From Rhyzopertha dominica (lineage: Eukaryota; Arthropoda; Insecta; Coleoptera; Bostrichidae): a DNA stretch of 64,000 bases. How positions within the stretch are numbered: position 1 is the first letter of the stretch; each line of letters begins with the position of its first letter. Below the pieces are notes generated by a model that saw only the letters and a program-made list of their open reading frames with translations, had not been told where the DNA came from and did no database searches. Position numbers and translations under genes: made by a program. Shown here piece by piece: positions 61,501 through 64,000 of the stretch. The stretch lies in NCBI GenBank assembly GCA_025024175.1, contig QCXZ01000041.1:51579786-51643785 (forward strand). Direction: 5' to 3'.

Positions 61501-62342
61501 CATATAAATATAAGGTGAGAATGTTGCGTTTAATGGTAACTTAATTCCTACGATGGGACGAAGACGGTAAGGGCTGAAAACGCTGGCCCCTTTCACCTGA
61601 CGATGATCAGTTAGTTAACAATGGTGCTGATCGAGTTTTTGGACTTACCTGGTATTTGAACTGCCCCTCGGTAGTATGAATAAATAAATCACTTTCTATG
61701 GCACCTTCTTCACGGCCTAGGAACACTACNTTNAATGTGGTATTGCNCAGTGGGGGGATTTTCTAGCCAGATGAGCTCAAAATTAAAACGCACATCAACG
61801 AAAGATTTGAACCTACCTTGTCTTCGAAAAACGAGCTGTGAAAGTGTACCGTACTGCCTGAAATTGATGTCATATCAATGCTCCTGTTGTTGTCTACATT
61901 GTGCAGCGTCACTTTCTCTAAATGCGGAACCCCCAGTGGCCTAAAACAGCGAGGTTAAGTCATGCCAAATAATCATCGACAGCATTACCTCTGCTTGAAA
62001 TCCAGGTACTCAGGTTCGAATTTAAGTAGATACTTGAGACTGAGATCACTGATCGATGGAGATCTACAAAAAAATTGGGTAAATTTCCATCACAACCAAA
62101 TCATTGTACCAACCCTGAGCCCAAGGAAAATCCCTCATGATAGGAGTTGATTCCATCAACGAGGTACTTTTCTCGACTAACGTACCCTGAAAATCAGGAA
62201 AAATCGAAGAAATCCTTTCGTTTTTTCGCTATTTCTAAAAATATTTACCATGGCTGTTGTCGTGAGCCGTTAGCTGGGTCTCTACCAGCAGCCCAAGCAG
62301 TGTAAATGCAAAAATATACCGTGATAATGTCTTCCCCTGCAT
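55450..62342 (-). CDS. TMEM131: TMEM131 ortholog, type I membrane protein of the secretory pathway
   Basis: In animals TMEM131 binds procollagen through PapD-like domains in the ER lumen and recruits TRAPP through its cytosolic tail. Exons in transcript order: 62342-62249, 62186-62114, 62063-61989, 61940-61817, 61762-61649, 61596-61474, 61419-61256, 61199-60898, 60842-60583, 60087-59911, 59855-59631, 59580-59389, 59332-59116, 58255-55919, 55801-55611, 55545-55450. These give 1587 aa and a TAA stop; all phases join. A signal peptide comes first ([17 protein letters not shown]). The PapD-like region (about 55-200) has [15 protein letters not shown] and [15 protein letters not shown] single membrane helix lies near 1074-1096 ([18 protein letters not shown]). 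The tail is Lys/Pro/Ser-rich and ends in Trp-containing segments. Ns at 61300, 61730, 61733 and 61747 blur a few residues. Confidence 0.95.
55611..55801 (-). CDS. TMEM131: TMEM131 penultimate exon, Trp-rich tail segment
   Basis: Encodes [20 protein letters not shown] and then [20 protein letters not shown]. The upstream intron (55918-55802, 117 bp) has normal gtaaag and ttttag borders but is a multiple of three and contains no stop, so retention would keep the frame. The donor after GAAGTAGAGGAG is gtataa. Confidence 0.9.
55919..58255 (-). CDS. TMEM131: TMEM131 large exon: membrane-proximal Ig-like region, TM helix, cytosolic tail
   Basis: A 2337-nt exon starting CT CAG TGG ([18 protein letters not shown] across the junction). 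It covers the last lumenal domains with N-glycosylation sequons (for example QNQTVNGS), the membrane helix, and about 470 residues of cytosolic tail. The tail has Lys/Glu-rich repeats ([25 protein letters not shown]), an Arg-rich patch ([18 protein letters not shown]), then [13 protein letters not shown] and IDFWHDN. Confidence 0.93.
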
Positions 62343-63523
62343 TTTAACATTTGCGGAGCCGTTTCTGATCGGTTGCACTATCGAAATTCGCAAGGAAACG
62401 CTCGAAAAACGCGATCTCAAATTTTGACATTTCTTCGCTCGCACGGGCCACAATCGCCTAAGGTTACGGCTGCGGTGCAGATAAGAGGTGTTTTGTCGTC
62501 GCGCTTTCCGATTGCGGTTATATTTTTAAATTGTTGTTCATGCGATACGCCTCAAGAGCTGACAAGAGCTCAAGTTATCAAGGGATAAGTGCGATATTAA
62601 TTGGGTTGTTTGTAAATATCTTCATTGTTCATTGATTAATTTTATCTAAGCGCCTGATGGGCAGGCAACCAAGCAGACAAGCTGTTGATGTATCGGTTGC
62701 CTATATGTCGGAACATACCGCATTTTTTATGTAAAACACGTGCATAAGCTATAATGTGATACAAATAAAGAGCTTATTGCATGTTTTGTTTAAGTATCAA
62801 GTTTCAGTCTTGTTTATTTTGTGACATTCTTACCAACCTGGCTATAAAAGTTGTAGAGCATCAAATTCTCCTAATCTTTAAAATTTCCTCAATCCCACGC
62901 ACAGTTTTTCCGCTTTTTGAAGTTAAATGACTTTAGAAGCCCACATTATTAATAATTTAAAATTATTTTCAGCTTTGTAATATTTTGTGGAACACACTGC
63001 TTTTTTTGTTCTAATTTGTCTGGGCTATACATTATTTTTGTAATCTTCTGCTTAAACTGCTCGAGAAATGGTCCTGGTCAATCCAAATACAACAACTAAT
63101 AAGGCAACCATTCAAGAGTTTTTAAGAAAAGAAGATAAAATAAAAATAGGTCGCGGATTGCACCAGTTAGCATGAGGTCTGCATTAAATAAAATTTGTTA
63201 TAAAAGTTATAAAAGTTATAAAAGTTTTATTGATTGCTAAATTATCACAACTAACAAATTTCAAAAATTTATAGTTAAAAAGTTAGAATTTTAGCCATCA
63301 AGATTTTTTTGAATACGGCCCATTTAGGAACTTTGAAGCCTGCCACTAAAGCCAACAGTTTAGGACGGCCGATTATAAGATTGTAAAAACCCTCATTTAC
63401 AATACTATAGTTTACGACGGCCGACCATAAGTCAGTGTCATAGATCGTTGCTTGATGCTATACCTGCGTAGACATAGTGAGATGCATTTTAAGACTGAAT
63501 GTATTAACATTAGACGTACATAC
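62343..63523. other. TMEM131 upstream region
   Basis: The first 250 bp are CpG-containing and should carry the TMEM131 promoter. Further right there is a small tandem repeat of TTATAAAAG near 63198-63226 and otherwise AT-rich sequence. Confidence 0.4.
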
Positions 63524-64000
63524 TTATACAGGGTAGCTACAAAGTATGGTACCAGCAGGATATTTCAGATTGGCAATTAAAAATTTAATTAAATAAATAT
63601 GGACGCAAGTTACAGTTTTTTAAATGGAAAGGAGGGTCAAAAGGCACATCATTGGAAATGATATTTAGTATCGTTTTCAGAACCTGATGGGGAGTTAGTG
63701 TTCCCTGCATCAATTAATTTACAGAGCTTAACAACTGATGTTAATGAAACCTTAAATGAGAGAAACCCCTTCCAATCATAAATCACTCCACGTCAAGATC
63801 CACCAGGCTTGTAACATAAGTAATCTCCGAACTTTTAAAATAGCAAAAGGGCACTTTTAAAAGCGAGGAAGTCGTTAGCACTCTTAATTTAACGACACTT
63901 CTAATCCTCCACCCAAACAAGCTTTATCTCCTTATCTCCCTCAAGTCAAGCACCTCTCATTGTGCCCGCACAATCTGCAATTACACCTAATAAGCATTAT
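63524..64000. other. Possible start of another transposon, cut by the window end
   Basis: TATACAGGGTAGCTACAAAG near 63527 has the TA plus CAGGGT form of a mariner-type end. Its layout is followed by a region resembling the other long-TIR elements in style but not in sequence. The other end would lie outside the window. Confidence 0.2.

Noticed and set aside
1..64000. tRNA, rRNA and CRISPR arrays
   Set aside because: None recognised by eye; CRISPRs are not expected in an insect nuclear genome. A tRNA scan would be decisive and was not possible.

Overview
The window is a piece of an insect nuclear genome, AT-rich with sparse genes, introns of 55 bp to about 10 kb, and scattered single N positions. 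The bursicon receptor rickets/LGR2 points to an arthropod. The combination with full-size Prosalpha7 and TMEM131 orthologs fits a holometabolous insect, with a beetle as my best guess; that order-level guess is inference.

Layout. Positions 7420-47783 (+) hold most of rickets (rk, LGR2), a leucine-rich-repeat GPCR. I place 17 exons: 12 LRR exons, a hinge exon, two seven-transmembrane exons and two cytoplasmic-tail exons, giving 1134 complete codons plus the stop. Every junction inside the LRR array is phase 2. The 5' exon(s) with the signal peptide and N-terminal cysteine cap are not visible and probably lie upstream of the window. Positions 49606-53075 (-) hold a small gene I do not recognise (117 aa core, with a possible upstream coding exon). 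Positions 53434-54445 (+) hold the 20S proteasome subunit alpha-7 (5 exons, 255 aa). Positions 55450-62342 (-) hold a TMEM131 ortholog (16 exons, 1587 aa), convergent with the proteasome gene. The right end has no recognisable host gene.

The long rk introns are a transposon graveyard. They and the upstream flank contain two 2.2-kb mariner-like elements with unusually long (about 440-450 bp) terminal inverted repeats, in opposite orientations on either side of one rk exon. There is also an internally deleted derivative without transposase, a much older relic of the same kind, and decayed pieces of at least four other Tc1/mariner-type transposases. A degenerate tyrosine-recombinase remnant lies near 3965-4395.

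The most interesting item is an intact 407-aa tyrosine recombinase ORF (15252-16475) with a complete Arg/His-x-x-Arg/His/Tyr active site. It is bracketed by a 44-bp inverted repeat (42/44 identical) and directly abuts a 196-bp palindrome. It looks like a Crypton-like element with inverted ends, which is not the usual Crypton architecture.

Biologically, rk (bursicon receptor, cuticle tanning and wing expansion), Prosalpha7 (proteasome core) and TMEM131 (collagen and secretory cargo export from the ER) are unrelated housekeeping or developmental genes. Nothing in the sequence suggests a shared pathway, but the unknown minus-strand gene and Prosalpha7 are head-to-head and may share a promoter region.
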